Shown here piece after piece: positions 10,490 through 22,124 of a stretch of DNA of 64,000 nt. Both the position numbers and the translations under genes were made by a program. Source of the DNA: Acheta domesticus (taxonomy: Eukaryota > Arthropoda > Insecta > Orthoptera > Gryllidae); the NCBI GenBank assembly GCA_031308135.1, contig JAHLJT010008756.1, forward strand, positions 104,311,271 through 104,375,270, given 5' to 3'. Position 1 is the first letter of the stretch. Each line of letters opens with the position of its first letter. The notes under the pieces are model-generated. The model was not told the origin of the DNA. It made no database searches and saw nothing but the letters and a program-made list of their open reading frames with translations.

Positions 10490-10810
10490 CCATGTTCCCG
10501 ACTCCGCTCCATTCCTCATCGCCGCCCTCCGCGCTGTACCTTGTGACCCCTCGGCGGCGCCAGTTCCGCTTTTCGTCGCCGTCGCCGTCGACGTCCCCTT
10601 CAGCTCGGCGCCTCCTCCTCGGCCCGCCCCTCGGCGCGCCCGAGCGCCGCCCCCGCCCCGCCCCGCCCCGCCCCGCCCCGCCCCGTCCCCGCCCCGCCCC
10701 CGCCCCGCCCCCGCCGCTTGATCGTGATGCCGTGGCGCGGCCGGCGCCTACTGCCCACCGCAGTGGGCCTCATCCCGACGCTATCAGGCGAAAGGCATGT
10801 CTTGAATGAA
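10490..10810. other. GC-rich CpG island 3
   Basis: CpG-rich sequence dominated by pyrimidines on the plus strand. It ends with a run of CCCCG pentamers and a more complex right end containing TTGATCGTGATG and GCTATCAGGCG. Confidence 0.75.
10650..10715. repeat. (CCCCG)n minisatellite
   Basis: A tandem pentamer CCCCG is repeated about ten times with occasional extra C or T. The minus strand has regular GGGG tracts and could form G-quadruplexes. Confidence 0.85.
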
Positions 10811-11400
10811 CGCTACTTGGTTCAGACGGCCACATTTAAATGTTGGAGTTTTGACAATGATTCTTTCGAAATGTTTTGCAAATAAAAGCTCATATACAAA
10901 AACGAAAAATTTGCGTGGAATTGAATACGTCTATACAATTAATTAATCAATTTGAATACTTAGTTGTTTTTTACTTATTCTTGCAGAAAATGGACTAATA
11001 CTCTCCAGAAATTATAGAGTTGCAGAAATAATTTCTGACTTAAAGTCTAGAGAAAAAGTTACTGATAACGTATAATGATATCTAAAACAATACTAAATAA
11101 CAATATGCGATACAAAGGTTTATATATTTCTTAAATACGAAATATCTACCGTTAACGTTTCAACAAAAAGTAATTATAAGATGTCGCAACTTAATAGAGA
11201 AGGTAAGACAATGAACAGAGCCAATAGATAATAGATCAATCTGGCAAAAGTGTACATTATAATCTAACATTAGTTTACATGACGAAACGCTGTATTCCTG
11301 CATTGCATTTTTATTATCGAATCTTTAGATAACATTTTCTGGGGATTGCTATAAAATTCCTTCCTAAAACGCTCCATTCACATCGCCGAACTTACTGTCG
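10811..11400. other. AT-rich spacer between islands
   Basis: No gene or repeat was recognised between islands 3 and 4. Confidence 0.5.
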
Positions 11401-11404
11401 GTTC

Positions 11405-11940
11405 TGTAAAGTGTGGTCCAGCTGGAACGGCGGTCCATCCCCGAGCGCGGCGCCACGCCGGCGCCCGCCTCGCTCGCCGCCGCGTGGTATGCGGGCAGCG
11501 CTGAGCGGCGCGGAGCGGCGTGGCGCGGCGCGGGGGCGGGGCGGCGCGGGAGGGAGGAGCAGGGCGGGCGGAGCGCGCCGCGCCGCTCCGCGCCGCCCTG
11601 TTCTGGGTGGTCCTCCGGGCGCTGGCCGCGCTCCGCGGGGCTCCGCGGGCCGCCATTCGCCGGCCTTTATTATTTATTGCTTCATCTTTTTGTTGTGCCC
11701 CCCGCGCGCGGCGCGGGCCCGCCGGCCGGTCGGCGCGGCGCGGAGCGGAGCGAAGCGGCGTAGGCGGCGACGGCGCGGCGCGGCGCGGCGCGGCGCGGAG
11801 CGGCGGCCGGGAGGCAGGCCGGCCGGTGCGGATGTGCAGCTCGCCGCGGCCGCGGACCCGGGGCTCGAGGGCCGCGCGCTCGCCGCCTCGCGGCCCGCGC
11901 TCGTCCTGCGCGCTCTCGGAGCAGCAGTGCCGGAGATAAT
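11405..11940. other. GC-rich CpG island 4
   Basis: A CpG-dense island is interrupted at about 11665-11700 by an AT-rich core (CCTTTATTATTTATTGC). It contains pentameric GGCGC runs and many GCGGAGCGG words. Frames up to 201 codons are low-complexity arginine, alanine and glycine in several overlapping phases, so coding is not supported. The right edge passes abruptly into an (AAT)n run. Confidence 0.75.
11771..11802. repeat. (GGCGC)n pentamer run
   Basis: About six tandem GGCGC units lie inside island 4. A related but less regular run occurs at 48765-48860. Confidence 0.85.
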
Positions 11941-11990
11941 AATAATAATAATAATAGTAATAATAATAATAATAGTAATAATAATATTTA
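11936..11990. repeat. (AAT)n microsatellite
   Basis: AAT trinucleotide run with occasional AGT interruptions, directly abutting the GC-rich island. Confidence 0.9.
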
Positions 11991-12890
11991 TATTAATTGC
12001 GAGGTTCAGGCCATAGGACTTGCTCTTCCGCCTAACCACTAAACCTACATTAATACAGGGTAATAACATTGAAGAGGCGGAGGGGAAGCTATACATCTAC
12101 GTCTCGGAGTGCAAAACTAGGGACCATCCCGCATAAAAGCTAAGGACCCTCCCTCGGAAAAAGTTAAAAATGCGAAATTTTTATCAAGACTTTCAATACG
12201 AATTACTTTATTTCATATAATATATAATTATTATATTTTTTATTTCATATAATATTTTATTTTAAATAAAAATTACAACGTTAAAAAGTCTCAAAAAGTT
12301 TTTGAAAATATATTTCAAATAATAGTTTTATCCAGTCCTACGCTTCAATGAAAATACATAGCCAACATCTATAGAATATATAAAATTTTACAAAAGGGTA
12401 TATTTAACTAGCTTGCATGTTAAAAGAAGAAAATTTCAAGGCTTAAAAATGATTTTGTCTACCATCGGCATTTTAACAGTTCAACATAAGTAATTCCTAT
12501 AATTAACTGTCTAAGGTATACAGGTAACTGAACATTTTATGAAACATCAGACCAGTACCACGATTTATGAAATTACGATAACGATTTTCTAATTTTTTTT
12601 TCAATAACACTGGTCAACACTCATTTTCTTGCCAAACAATTTAAAGCCATTTTAGGGTATGTTTAATGCACAGATTCCAAATATGGCATTGGTTTTGGTA
12701 GATTGGCTCTAGTTTTTGAGATAATGAAAATCGCATCGAAATATATTATTTTATTTTATTGAGTACATGTTATTCGTAAATTGCATAAAACATGAATTAA
12801 ATGTAACTAGATATGCCTATTTATACAAAATTAAACTCTTGAAAAATTTAATATTAATATAGTCAATATATTTATATTTACAGCCTGCAA
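11991..12890. other. AT-rich sequence, nothing recognised
   Basis: No gene or repeat was recognised. Confidence 0.5.
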
Positions 12891-12894
12891 AGAA

Positions 12895-13857
12895 TCACAA
12901 AACATTGTATGATATCCTTTTATGCTGCAAATTAGAGCGATCACGTTGATGGATCCAGTAGTAGTCTGCCATTGTGTCTATGCCATCTGTCCTGATATCT
13001 AACTTCCATTACCGTTAATTCTTGATGGAACCGCTCGTGTTGTTCCTCACACATATTACCAAGATTTTCTGGAAATTTGTCTAGATGGTTATGGAAATAT
13101 TGTGCCCTATTGATCATAGTTGCACCGAAATTGTAAAAGTTTCAAAGCAAGTCTGGCACCAGTTTTGGATAATTTTCTACTTTATAATTACCCATAAAAG
13201 TTCTTGACAACTATGACAAATCTGTATCAATAACCAGTAAAGTGTTATTTTCTCTTCCAGTGTCAGACATGTCTTTTCTTTAGTCAGGATGCTAAAAGTT
13301 CAGCTGCTTTGTTTGGCAAACTGAGGTCACTTATTAAATCACTGAGCTTATCTTGGCAGAAGTGCTCTTTTGTAACAACACTTAGATCGTATTCACTGTC
13401 ACGGCTAACTCTTGAATTGCACTCCAGAATCTTTATATCTTCACTATCAGACACTGGACTTCCAGTGAGTGTCGTGAACATCAGGTCCATGTGGCACAGG
13501 TCGCTTTGCTGATTCCAAATCAGGTTATTCCCTGTCCTTTTTCTTGTAACGATTGAAGGCTTTTACGTTTACAGAACAAAAATAACAATCATCATGATTT
13601 TAGGGCTCTCACCATACCATCAGTACACCAAATTTTAAACTCTTCAGTTTTCCACTGACGGAGACACTCCACACAAGTTTTGCATACCACATCAGGAGCC
13701 TACGACTTATATTGATCACCCATTTTTATACCAAAATGTTTCATATATTTTTCTACAAAGTTTGTAATATTTCTTTTCTGTTTTGGTAGCGTTAATTCCC
13801 ACAAATGTAGTCAAATACATTAAAGTCGTTCAAACAAGGTCTTCCTGAAAAACTCAT
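12895..13857 (-). pseudogene. Relic of a multi-copy arthropod protein family with Cys-rich N terminus
   Basis: On the minus strand a start at 13857 opens with MSFSGRPCLNDFNVFDYICG. In a shifted frame it continues with LPKQKRNITNFVEKY, MGDQYKS, a stop, APDVVCKTCVECLRQW, and then DDCYFCSVN and FNRYKKKDREYPDLESA. A later block (13490-13284) ends DLISDLSLPNKAAELLAS. The C-terminal block near 13090-12930 reads KFPENLGNMCEEQHERFHQE, then MADYYWIHQRD. From memory, these blocks in this order belong to a family found in many copies in insects, usually annotated as uncharacterised and probably mobile-element borne. CxxC pairs suggest zinc binding. Stops, frameshifts and loss of the central region show this copy is dead. 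No function is assigned. Confidence 0.6.
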
Positions 13858-13859
13858 TG

Positions 13860-15990
13860 TTTTGTAACAAAAGAAAATGTATTAATAAAACGAAGCTCAA
13901 TTAAAGTATATTGAAAATAATGCGATATTTAATGTTTAAAATGAAAAAAACTGTGTTTGTATAAATTTAGATATTTGCATTAGATGCTGTGAGTTTTGTG
14001 ATAGTATCATTCGTTACAATGTTCATAGCACAAAAACTAGAGCCAATTCAGCAAAGCGAATGACATATTTGGATTCAGCGTACCCGATTTACTATAAATT
14101 CGTTGCAAAATCCTGGACAAGAGAAAAAAAAGTTTTTTTTGTTGAGCAGTGTTATTTACTCATTTTTCCCCATCAGTCCCATCATCGGGTCTCTTGACTT
14201 GCGGCTCCGGGCGATCGCCCGGTCTTCCCATGCCTATGTCACTGGAGAGCGGACTGTGGTGACCGCGGAGTTTGCAGGTCGGCGACCTACGGTTTTGCGC
14301 TCAGTGTGGGACAGCAGGGAAGCCAGAGCACTGTCGATTCGGGATGGATAGAGTGCGTCCGGGGCAGGTTGCCTCAGGCTTTTCCCAGACTTACACTTCC
14401 TGTCGTTCCGCCATACGTCTACCATCCCTTATTCCATCTTCATCAGTATCATCTATTCATTAACAGTCACCATCTCTGGCGTATACCTCAAAGGCTAAGG
14501 TAGAAGGAATCATAGGCTCACAAAACAAACGTTTCAGTCGTCGCTCTCCGCCAGTGCTTCTGCATCTCTCGACCTCGCGAAGTGCTCTGAAGGGCGAGCG
14601 CGGGGCGAGGTGAGACCCAGTGCGCGTGGCGAGGCGAAGATGCAGACGTGCGGGAAATGTAGGCTGTACAAGAATTACCGCGAAGCCAAGGAACTATTTC
14701 TTTCTACGATAATGCGCAAATGCGAGACAAGACATTTTGAAGTTAGAATACAATGTACGCTAACGTTTATTGTATGAATTTTGAACAACGCTGAGGTCTT
14801 TCTCTTTTGAGGCCATTCATGGAATTCTGAGTATTAGGCTGCTGAGGCTACAAGATAAACATTTATAAATTAACTAAGGGATCTGTAACAGGTTATAAAC
14901 GAGCCAAAATAAAAGACATAAGTCACAAGTGTATATGCGTACGGATTCGTTTGGTTTCTCTAGACCTTCGAGGTATAAACTGGTCAATTGCTATAATATA
15001 TTTGAAGTAGCTATTAATGTTTCTTATTTCGAAATCAGATACAAATCTCTGTGTTGTCAATAATCCAATTAACGTGAGCATTACTTTGTAGTTCTTGCCT
15101 GACCCACATCATCGTGTCAACAAGCATTTGCTACGACTTGTCGGTATTCCCACAAATGGCAAGCCTATGCAAGAGTTTTGGATAGTTCTTGAAATGAATA
15201 TAGTGCTTTTCTATACGGAAATTTCTTGTGACATAAAATATTGAATTTTTGTTCAGATACATACAAGCTTAATGATAAAAAGAAACGAAAAATATGCATA
15301 AGTTCCAATCTCTTCGAGTGAAGATAATAAATACACTCTCTACCACAAAGGGAAACAAGGTTTAACATTGTTTTTAACGCTTTATAAAACGATCTACATT
15401 TTTTTGACTTGTATTAATTCTTTGCGTCTGTCAAGTGGTAAAAAACAGCTGCTGATGATTTCAAAACATTGCATATCTTCCTCGAAAGTAATTTTAAATA
15501 CATTCTCATTATTCCAGATGTCAGTGTTTTGGGATAATGTTCTCCAATTCTTATGAAAAAGGTATCAGTTGGAGAGTTAAAGAAAGTTTTGAAATTTGTA
15601 ATAAAGGTAAACACATTATTGATTATCACAGTTTTTGAAAAACTCGTGATTGTGTTACAGTTCCAGGATTTTAAACAATTGAAAATGCAGCCCTTTATAC
15701 AAAATGGAAGATTTGATCAGTAAAATAATTTATTTGAATCAAAGAAAACTAAAACATTCGATGTTCAGGGACCTCAACTTTTGGGAAAATGAAAAAAACT
15801 TATTTACTTCAAAATGTATTATGTTTTATTCACACCAAAAAAATACGTTTATTCATACATTCTTAAAGTAAGCCTTATGATATTTTTGGTTTAGAGTTTA
15901 TGAAAACATCGTTATTTAAATTAAAGTGTTGCGGACTTTGAACCTTTTAGTATGCCATTGGGGTTTCAATATTGAAGTATGCACATTTTA
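13860..15990. other. Mostly AT-rich; two moderately GC-rich patches
   Basis: Patches at 14190-14380 and 14540-14660 are richer in GC than the surroundings. The first holds the palindrome GGGCGATCGCCC. They look like pieces of a dispersed repeat, but I cannot name it. No supported gene. Confidence 0.4.
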
Positions 15991-15994
15991 AAGA

Positions 15995-16065
15995 ATTACG
16001 GGACTAATGACCTTAACAGCAGACGCGCACGAAATTTCTATTCAATCAATCCATTGATTAGGCGG
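15995..16065 (+). mobile_element. SINE family A, 3' end fragment
   Basis: GGGACTAATGACCTTAACAG and the following GACGCGC match the last part of the full SINE at about 4095-4125. A CAATCAATCCATTGATT simple tail follows. The 5' part is missing. Confidence 0.65.
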
Positions 16066-16099
16066 ACTGAATCACTAGGTACTTCAGCATTGTTTTCAA

Positions 16100-17292
16100 T
16101 CTTTTACTAAAATTCCTGGTCATTTTGTGGAAATCAGAAACAAAAGTGCCAATTTATTACTCTTTAAATCTGGAATGTTTGAAGATGAAGTGAAATGAGA
16201 TTTTATTTGTGCTTTCTCACGTACTCCATATACAAAAATATATGTAATTCTACAGAAAAAAGTAGGGATATTTAGACAAAAAACAAATTTTTGGGGTTCT
16301 GATACAAAAAATTGTTTGTAGTTTATCACTTTCAACTAAATCAGTACTTAGTCGCAAGAGTACTCTATATCGCATGTGTATATTTCATGCTTGCTTTTTT
16401 CGAAAAAGATTGTTCGACAAAAATGACACCTGCGACATTCTTAAATCCAAGGAAACAAATTGAAGTAAAAATTTGAGATTTGTGAGACAATACTTCTTTT
16501 ATAAATTGCATTAATTTCATCTCAAATTACGCATCAATTACTCGTTTTTTCAAAATGTTGTAAGCCGCATAGCCTTCTTTAAACATATGATTTTTAGAAT
16601 AGATTTGGAATAAAGCAAAAATCTCAATCTTCAATTTTGTAATTTTTAAATGTTAAAATTTGCAATTTTCGGAAATGCGGTGAATTTGCTGGAAATGAGA
16701 TTAGCACCAATCCCTTTACCGTCTTTTTGACGGTACGACAAGAAAATTTAAAGAAAAGTTTGGAGCTGTTTTTTAAAAATCATTTTTGAAAAATTATACA
16801 AAATTGAAAATAGAGATTTTTGCTTAAAATAAAATCTCTTCTAAAACATCAGCTTATTGAAAAAGGATATGTACATTAAGGAAACCATAGTTTACATGTA
16901 ATTTCTGGTTGAAGTTAATGCAAATTACAGGAACATTTTTTCAAAAACCCCTCCACATTTTTTCTTTAGTTTTCCACGGATAAAAAAGAGACACTTAAAA
17001 AATGGTGGTCTCATATTCGTTGAGCTCTCTGAATTTTCAAAAATTGCATGTTGGAAAAATTGGTTTGAGATAATTATATTTTTAAGTGTCGGCTCGGGTG
17101 GGCACGTCTGAGCGGCTGCTTGGCGTTGCGGTAAGGCGTACGTCGAGCAACTCGGAGGACGTGAATTCGAATCTTCTTGCGGAAAAAATATTCACATGTT
17201 GAAAACACCTTTGCATATTCACGTAGTAATGTAATATTGCGGAGCAATTACAAATAATGGAAGAAAGTATATGCTGTTGTGACACTACTAGT
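16100..17292 (+). mobile_element. Helitron-like repeat copy, interrupted
   Basis: Contains the family words TTTGGAGCTG (minus sense, about 16760) and CCTCCACATTTTTTC (about 16950). It ends with GAAAGTATATGCTGTTGTGACAC then TA, CTAG (17288-17291) and T. A tRNA-like insertion at 17095-17185 splits it shortly before the 3' end. It is strongly degraded, so the left boundary is approximate. Confidence 0.45.
17095..17185 (+). mobile_element. tRNA-like SINE head (family B)
   Basis: GGCGTTGCGGTAAGGCGTAC followed by GGACGTGAATTCGAATCTTC has the spacing and B-box (GAATTCGAATC) of a tRNA-derived polymerase III promoter. It is distinct from family A. No conserved long body is seen after it. It is not a plausible functional tRNA, since the stems are not closed. 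Confidence 0.5.
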
Positions 17293-18125
17293 TATCAGAG
17301 AGGATCATTTACCTTGTTATGACACTGAAAGTTGCATACTTGCATTTTTTCATTTTTTTCACTAGTTGTCTGAGAGTACATTCGTAATGAAATTAATGGA
17401 GCAGTTGTGGTAAGGATAACTTAAAAAACACTCTCTAAATGGAGAAGAGATATTGTTCGAAAATATTATTTTCTTTCGTACATTCACCACAAGTAATATG
17501 AACATTTTTCAGACCGCTCTATATCTTCACAAACTGTTATTTGAACAAAACTCTTTACGTCGGACAAGGAATGCAGCTTACAAAGCAAAGCAATTAGTTA
17601 TTTGGTTAACTATAATATGGCGACGCCCGTAATGAACCGGCACGCTTTTCTACCGTGCAGAAGTATGGGAGTCAGTGATCCTGTTGGAATATTCTTTCTC
17701 TGCAAGATGTTGAAAAGAGAGTAGTGAAATTTGCACGGTTATGTGGAAGAGCATGGCTGGGCCGTTATGACGTACTTACGCTTATGGAGATAATTTATGC
17801 AAATAAAATTGAAATGCCTGTTTGGTGCAAGACTGGCGAGAGTAGGTTGGGGCGGGGCTGTGCTATTGGATCCGAACAGGGTAGGTTCACCCACTATAGA
17901 GTAGAGTGGTGCAGGGAAGGGTGGGGGAGATAATTTATTCCTTTTCCTAATAGATTATTTCCGGACAACGTGCGGTATTTAAGCTTGTTATTCATTAAAT
18001 ATCCATTCACTCATTTTTTTCATATTATTTACAACAATAAAAATTAAGATAAAAGCAGCAGAGGCACCAGCAACACTTCCCCATGCGCTTGTTCTTCTCC
18101 ACCCAATAGCTGGTATGAAGTTTGC
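17293..18125. other. Unassigned sequence
   Basis: Mixed composition. A short frame at 17724-17933 has no recognisable domain. Nothing else was recognised. Confidence 0.45.
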
Positions 18126-18129
18126 GTAC

Positions 18130-18395
18130 TGGATCGATTGATGAATTGAATGATTATTTCGTGTTTTAGGACGCATCAATTGATAAGGCCATTATTCTCT
18201 TAAACGTAGTGTATAGTTTTCTTTGTTTGGTGACTGTGATATTCCGTCGCCGAGTGGTGAGATACGGCGCCGACCTTCATGTCGGCTTGTGCGGATTATC
18301 CCCATCCAGCCGGGAGAACGCCCCAGTCGGGAGAAGCTCTAAGCTTCCTCCAAGTCTCCCGACATGTGCTAGTGAAGTGCGTGTACGTCTGTTGT
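18130..18395 (-). mobile_element. SINE family A, 3' half
   Basis: Begins with a GATCGATTGATGAATTGAAT tail (simple-repeat 3' tail read in reverse), then GCATCAATTGATAAGGCCAT. It continues through the conserved body core (GCCGACCTTCATGTCGGC, CTAAGCTTCC, CCCGACATGTG) seen in the full copy at 3621-4145. The tRNA-like head is absent, as expected for 5' truncation during reverse transcription. Confidence 0.7.
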
Positions 18396-19425
18396 GACCT
18401 GTGTCCGGTCACGGACATTGAATATGACGGCAAGGAATACTAATGAACCAGCCGGCAAAGAATAAAAGGAAAAGAAAACAGAATCTCTTACGATCAACGT
18501 AGTAGGTACCAACCAAGCAGATGCAACCATTGTACCCTGCTCTTGGAGAGTTAAAACGAAGAGAATAGTTCGTGAACCGCCATGATGGGGCTATGATCCA
18601 GATTCGCATGCAAGTGCGAGCGAGAAGATTTGCACGCGACCGTTTCACCATCCATGGTATCGGAACTATTGTGAAGTGAAACAACCTCTAGAAATCTACA
18701 AGAATAGGACACTTATACTCTCATTACATACGAATAATTTGACCAAAGCTAACTCGCTCGCTCCAACTACCGGTGGCGTGTCACGGACAACAGGAACCCC
18801 CTAGACGCCGGACAGCGAGACGCGAAGGAGCGGCAATCCCAGAAGTCAGCTATGAAACCCGGAGACTCGAGGCGAAGTAACGACACCCCATCGCCAGCAT
18901 AAATGGTTTTCAGGTGGGAAAATGCCGACTTGCGCCCACGCACGGGCGATTAGCGAAAACAGGACCTGTTGATCCACGGCGTCAGGTCAAGGCACTGATT
19001 GGGGAAACTTCCACGTAGTTTTCTTTCGACAGTAGATAGTTGAGTGAGAAAGAAATATATAAGAAAAAGGGGAATAATCACGTAATCATAAACTTAAATA
19101 GTTTTTCTAAACATATTGCCAATAAACATCCTAGTCCAGGAGCATTGAACGAAATTGTATGCGAGATACTTATTTAGTCAGGGTTACGGCGGTAGGCCGT
19201 CCGAGCTGTCAGACGCGAGTGTCGCCACGCTTGATGGGGTCAAGCGTCGAGCACAGACACTTCCCTCAACCTCAAGTTTAAGAAGTAGGTTTATCATTAG
19301 AATAATTGTATAAATTAGCAAAGGGAATTTATTTCTGTTGAAACAAAACATATTAATCTTTTTTAACTACGATTGTGAAATGATTGTGAGGTTCATGAGT
19401 TTAGGTCAACTTAGTAATAAGACGT
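18396..19425. other. Unassigned; moderately GC-rich patch at 18.75-19.0 kb
   Basis: No gene was recognised. At 19227-19247 a perfect hairpin (ACGCTTGA, loop TGGGG, TCAAGCGT) stands out. The region may be a fragment of an unidentified element. Confidence 0.4.
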
Positions 19426-19429
19426 CTTA

Positions 19430-19473
19430 CATTGCCGACGTTTCGGTCGTATATTTGACTTCATAAGGGCTAC
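19430..19473 (-). ncRNA. Hammerhead-type motif, Penelope-like, degenerate
   Basis: The minus strand reads CCTTATGAAGTC, AAATATAC, GACCGAAACGTCGGCAATG. This is the CTGATGA core with one change (CTTATGA), a short stem II (GTC / GAC) and an intact GAAAC. The same order of blocks is typical of Penelope-like termini. No associated reverse transcriptase is visible nearby. Confidence 0.45.
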
Positions 19474-19917
19474 ATAAAAATATAAATACATACATATAAA
19501 TACAACATACATATAGTGCTCATATAAAAACTACACATTGGTTTCACAATCCACATTACACATTTTCACAATAAACAATTGTGAAATATCGTAATTTTGT
19601 GAATGACTAAATATTACAACAAACAATTGTAAATAGATTTATGGTAATAGTATAAAACAAGGGTAGTAATACGTTGAAACATTCAGAGAGCAACTGTCTC
19701 AGAATGCACAGTTATTGTTTATTGGAATTAAACATTTAATTTTTCACAAACTCCTTGAGTGTGCACTTATGTGTTTTGAAGCACTGCATTCTCTGCGAGC
19801 CCACTACCGAAAGATTAGGAATCATTACTGGCAAACTTATTACTTAAGATTTACATTTTTTAAATTGAAAAATTATTCCAAGAAAATTGAAATTCTATTT
19901 CACTGTTTAAGTAAGGG

Positions 19918-20175
19918 GTGAGGAGGTCAAGGAAAACGAAGGAAAGATCGCGTGCGGCCCGTTTGCGAGGGTACTATTCTGACATTTGCCTGGAGTTGAT
20001 CGCAGAAACAATAGAAAACTACCGATCAGCGCAGATGAACGCTAGAATTCTCCTCCAGACAGTGGCTGAATTCTACCCAGCTGACGGTAACAATTCTGCT
20101 ACCGTCGGGACTCGAATCCTGGGACCTCCCGGTCAGAGGTACTGCAGTGACATCAGCTGATGCCGTGAGCCAACT
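19918..20175 (-). mobile_element. SINE family A, 5' part
   Basis: On the minus strand it starts in the tRNA-like head (A-box side at about 20160-20170, B-box as GGGACTCGAATCC near 20110) and runs into the body (AGAATTCTC, CGATCAG, TTGCCTGG). The 3' half is missing. Confidence 0.7.
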
Positions 20176-20280
20176 TTGCCGTTTTTTGCTACGAATATTT
20201 TGTTTTTCAAACGAGGAATGTGATTTTTGTGCCTACGTGCAAGTCTTACTTCTCTCTCCGTCTCGAACCTTTTATTACTT

Positions 20281-20283
20281 CTT

Positions 20284-20320
<37 letters not shown>

Positions 20321-20325
20321 CTTTA
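20281..20325. repeat. (CT)n microsatellite
   Basis: A CT dinucleotide run flanked by CTTT repeats. Confidence 0.9.
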
Positions 20326-20374
20326 ACTTGCACAGTTTAGCGAACGTATCTTCGATTTTAAATCGAAATCATCG

Positions 20375-20465
20375 AAAATACTGCCACCGTCGGGACTCAA
20401 CCTCTAGAACTTCCTGGTTAGAAGCCCCAAAGTGGCATCAATTAATGCCCTGAACCACCTCACCT
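20375..20465 (-). mobile_element. SINE family A, tRNA-like head only
   Basis: The minus strand contains GGTGGTTCAGGGCATTAATT and, about 50 bases on, GGTTGAGTCCCGACGGTGGC. These are the A-box and a B-box with a one-base loss. It is possibly the remnant of a second copy inserted next to the one ending at 20175. Confidence 0.6.
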
Positions 20466-21285
20466 TATAACTGGAGAGTGAGCAAAAAAATTAGTGAGAA
20501 TTAGATCAACGCGAGATATCGGTTTACAGGAACCGCTTCTGGCGTCTATACATATGTACTTTGCTTAACAAAATATGATGCCATCCCTGCTACGTTCAGC
20601 GCTGTTATCATTATCTCCCCTACTCGTTTACAAATATTTTCCTTGAAAATCAGAAACTTTTAATAAAAGGTTCTAGAACACAATATTTAGAGAACTTTTT
20701 ATTTAACACGGTAGTGCAATATTGCATTGTATGTTGTGTTTGATCAAAATCATCTCAACTTTTTGCTTTTTCATATGTGTAACCCCCTGATAGAATAATC
20801 GAAATTCCCCTCTCGGAATAGCATATAAGAGCAAACACTTCATTAATACATATATTTTTGAAATCAGGCGTGAGAATTTTGCAGAAATTTTTGTTGAGCG
20901 TTTTTAAAACATACCAATTTTGGTATCCATATATTTGAAACATTTTCAGATTTTTAACAACTTCAATCAATTTTATTAGAAGCGTTTGCCCCATAAATGA
21001 ACGAAAGCTTTAAATACATCTGTAATATATATTGACGATAAATGTAACGATAAATATTAACGCGTTTCAAAAAATTAAGTACGTGCAATTTTCAACTATT
21101 CAACATTTTAATGATAATATCGTACCAGATAATTAATTGCATTGTGCTCTACCCGCACAAAAAGTAAAAAAAACTGGATGCACAGGTCAATCCACTTCGG
21201 AAATAGGCAATTTAATATTTCAAGATCCACATTGTCAAGAGTGTGTCAAGAATACCTAATTTCAGGCAAAATCCTCTCATCACGA
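20466..21285. other. AT-rich sequence, nothing recognised
   Basis: No gene or repeat was recognised. Confidence 0.5.
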
Positions 21286-21289
21286 ACAA

Positions 21290-22124
21290 CACAGTGGCCG
21301 ACGGAATTCACTGAATGACCGAGAGGTGCGGCATTTTCGTAGAGTTGTCAGAAGTAACTGACAACGTGAAATAACATAAATCAATGCGGGATGTACGACG
21401 AACATATTCGTTTCGACAGTGCGGCAATGTTTGGCTTTAATTGGCTCTGATAGCGGAAGACCGACTCGAGTGCCTTCCCCATCAGCACGACATCGCCTGC
21501 TACGCCTCTCCTTGGGCCCATGATCATATCGCTGGACTGAAAACTGTGCCTTGGCCAGGTGAGTCCCCATTTCAGCTAGTAAGAGCTGATGATAGGGTTC
21601 GTGTGTGGCACAGACCCCACGAAGCCATGGACCCAAATAGTCAACAAGGCACTCTGCAAGTTGGTGGTGGCTCCGTAATGGTGTGGGCTATTTTTACATG
21701 AAGTGGACTGGGTATCTGTTCCAACTGAACCAATAATTCACTGGAAATGGTCCAGCTACTTGGGATCCTTTTGCAGCCGTTCATGGACTTCATGTTTCCA
21801 AAGAACGACGGAATTTGCTTGGAAGACATGCGCCCTTGCATCGGGCCACAATTGCGATTGGTTGGAAGAACATTTCGGGCTACTCGAGTGAATGATTTAG
21901 ACACCCAGATCGTCCGACAAGAATCCCATGGAATATTTATGTGTCATAATCGAGAGCTCAGTTCGTGCACAAAAACCTGCACGGCAACTCTTTCACCATT
22001 ATGGATGGCTATAGAGGTACCATGGATTAATATTTCTGCAAGGGACTTTCAACAACTTCTTCAGTCCATGCCATGCCGAGTTGCTACTCTTGGCCGGATG
22101 AAAGGAGGTCCGACACGATATTAG
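21290..22124 (+). pseudogene. Tc1-like transposase, decayed
   Basis: The block at 21560-21700 reads ESPFQLVRADDRVRVWHRPH, then QQGTLQVGGGSVMVWAIF. This is the Tc1-family segment that follows the first catalytic Asp and ends in the GGGSVMVWG motif. After a stop, shifted frames continue through LQPFMDF and a region where the second Asp and the Glu should lie, to the C terminus DFQQLLQSMPCRVATLG, then GGPTRY and a stop at 22122-22124. The first catalytic Asp appears replaced (W-P-G-E-S where the family has S-D-E-S). The N-terminal DNA-binding part is largely unrecognisable. It is a dead DNA transposon copy. Terminal inverted repeats were not located. Confidence 0.8.

Noticed and set aside
11405..12096. 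A 201-codon plus frame ending in an Ile-rich tail, and a 140-codon minus frame
   Set aside because: The Ile run is the translated AAT microsatellite and the rest is GC-rich low complexity.
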